Origin: Oscillospiraceae bacterium
GTDB lineage: Bacteria; Bacillota; Clostridia; Oscillospirales; QAMX01
Assembly: GCA_015067675.1 (NCBI GenBank)
Contig: SVMB01000009.1
Coordinates: 1 to 64,000, forward strand
DNA: 64,000 nt
Reading direction: 5' to 3'
Positions 62,718 through 64,000 of this stretch are shown piece after piece; positions within the stretch are counted from its first letter, which is position 1; each line of letters opens with the position of its first letter. Below the pieces are notes generated by a model. That model was not told the DNA's origin, searched no databases, and was given only the letters and a program-made list of their open reading frames with translations. A program made the translations under genes and the position numbers.

Positions 62718-63746
62718 TCAACCGGGAAACTGCGCCCAGTCAATCCGTTCTTCATCAATGGCTTTGGGAGTGCTGCCCAGAAACGCGAGATTATTGTCGT
62801 AATAGATCTTGCGCATCACATCCCGATCCAGCCCCAGCGGCACAAGTCTGCCGAAATAGGGCCAGTCAAAGGGCTCTGTGAACTCAAGACAGCTTCTCAC
62901 CAGCTCCCAGCGGCCCGTCGGGCCACCCTTCGCCTCGGGATTCTCCGGCATATTATAGCCATCGGTGCCAAAGACGATCCGATCCTGATACCGCACGAAG
63001 AAATCGTGCCACCATGCAGGGTTTTTCGAAAATCCCACGAACATCTCGCCGCCCGGCGTCAGATCAAGGCCGGTATTCTCCCACGCTGCGAGAAATTCCT
63101 CGGCCAGCTGCGGTACAAAGCCCATAAAGCCGAAATGGGCAAGGGTGAGGCGCAGTTTCGGGAACTTGCGCATGATGTTCCAGATTTCAATGTAGAGCCG
63201 CTCGCGGGCAGGAAAGCTCGGATGCCCGTAGAACCATCCCCGGGCCTTTGCGCTCTCCGATACCTTATCCGGATCCCAGAATGACGCAGGATCGGCCACA
63301 TGCAGCACGATCGGCACCTGATTTTCTTCCAGATATTCGTAGTACCTGTCATAAATCGGGTCGTCCATGCTTCTGCCCAGCGCACGATAGAGATCCGGCT
63401 TACCCTCCAGCATCTTCATGCCGTCAAAGCCCTGCGCCATGAAGGTTTTGGCCTGTGCAAGATATCCTTCAGCCGTATCATTGTGAGAAAGGCTTGCAAA
63501 AGCCCAGGTACCCGGCAGATGCTTCTTGTAATACAGTGCTTCCAGATTACACTGGGGATAAAACTTATCCGCCGCGTCCTGCGTATAGGCCATAAAGGCC
63601 ATGCCGGCGTAATTTCGCTTCTCCATGATCTCTCTGAAGAATCCCAGAGATTCTTTGAGCGAGTAGGGCTGACTGTGATGGATATGCGCATCGATCACCG
63701 GCAGATCGTAAAACTTCGAAAGCGCTTCCAGTCGATTCTGTTCCAT
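62718..63746 (-). CDS. Amidohydrolase (amidohydro-rel type)
   Basis: LPVIDAHIHHSQPYSL; LRLTLAHFGF; IVFGTDGYN. Confidence 0.87.
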   Translation of the reverse strand: MEQNRLEALSKFYDLPVIDAHIHHSQPYSLKESLGFFREIMEKRNYAGMAFMAYTQDAADKFYPQCNLEALYYKKHLPGTWAFASLSHNDTAEGYLAQAKTFMAQGFDGMKMLEGKPDLYRALGRSMDDPIYDRYYEYLEENQVPIVLHVADPASFWDPDKVSESAKARGWFYGHPSFPARERLYIEIWNIMRKFPKLRLTLAHFGFMGFVPQLAEEFLAAWENTGLDLTPGGEMFVGFSKNPAWWHDFFVRYQDRIVFGTDGYNMPENPEAKGGPTGRWELVRSCLEFTEPFDWPYFGRLVPLGLDRDVMRKIYYDNNLAFLGSTPKAIDEERIDWAQFPG

Positions 63747-63767
63747 AGTTTCTCCTATCCCGCCGTC

Positions 63768-64000
63768 TTACAGTCCCAACGGCGACCAGTCAATACGTTC
63801 CTCATCCAGTTCCTTCGGCGCACCACCGAAAAATGCCACCGCATTGTCGTGGTAGAGTTTTTTTAGCATCGCGTCGTCAAACCCAAAAGGCATCACCATT
63901 CCCGGTACATACGGCCACGTAAACGGCTCTGAAAACTCCAGGAAGCTGCGCACCAGCTGCCAGCGACCCAAAGGAGCCCCCTTGTGGACGGTATCCTCAT
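63768..64000 (-). CDS. Amidohydrolase paralogue, C-terminal part only (cut by window edge)
   Basis: GRWQLVRSFLEFSEPFTWPYVPG...LDEERIDWSPLGL aligns with the C-terminus of the 62718-63746 product. Confidence 0.85.
   Translation of the reverse strand, partial: EDTVHKGAPLGRWQLVRSFLEFSEPFTWPYVPGMVMPFGFDDAMLKKLYHDNAVAFFGGAPKELDEERIDWSPLGL

Overview
64 kb of chromosomal DNA from what looks like a fairly high-GC Firmicute (Clostridia/Oscillospirales-like, by inference from gene content). It contains about 54 protein genes on both strands. I saw no rRNA, tRNA, CRISPR array, transposase or phage gene. The left third is a carbohydrate-degradation region: ceramidase-like hydrolase, MFS transporter, sugar isomerase, SLH-anchored phosphodiester glycosidase, GH4, ADP-ribosylglycohydrolase-like protein, AraC regulator, SDR/heparinase/GH88-105 operon, a large unassigned glycosidase-like protein and a GH28-like protein. 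The middle holds a TerB-N/BrxD-like ATPase pair, ireB, an NlpC/P60 peptidase, an amino-acid ABC transporter, a T-box-controlled pheST operon, a sigma/anti-sigma pair, dusB, ppk1, ddh and a yybP-ykoY riboswitch-mntP unit. The right third has a rhamnosidase-like gene, three clustered GNATs, carD, gdhA, corA, GH2, two coupled MutS-like ATPases, an M14 peptidase and tandem amidohydrolases. The most interesting signals are: (i) the corA leader, with a 14-aa MgtL-like ORF (MDPAPGRSRTRTYR) and mutually exclusive hairpins, one of which sequesters the corA Shine-Dalgarno; (ii) two near-consensus face-to-face promoters sharing one palindromic centre at 2110-2135; (iii) the TerB-N/TerB-C + BrxD-like ATPase pair with no helicase partner; (iv) the translationally coupled MutS-like pair, both with FNEP at Walker B; (v) a nested-stem leader RNA before gdhA and a terminator-like hairpin in the carD leader. 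All family calls come from reading the protein sequences; no database search was run.
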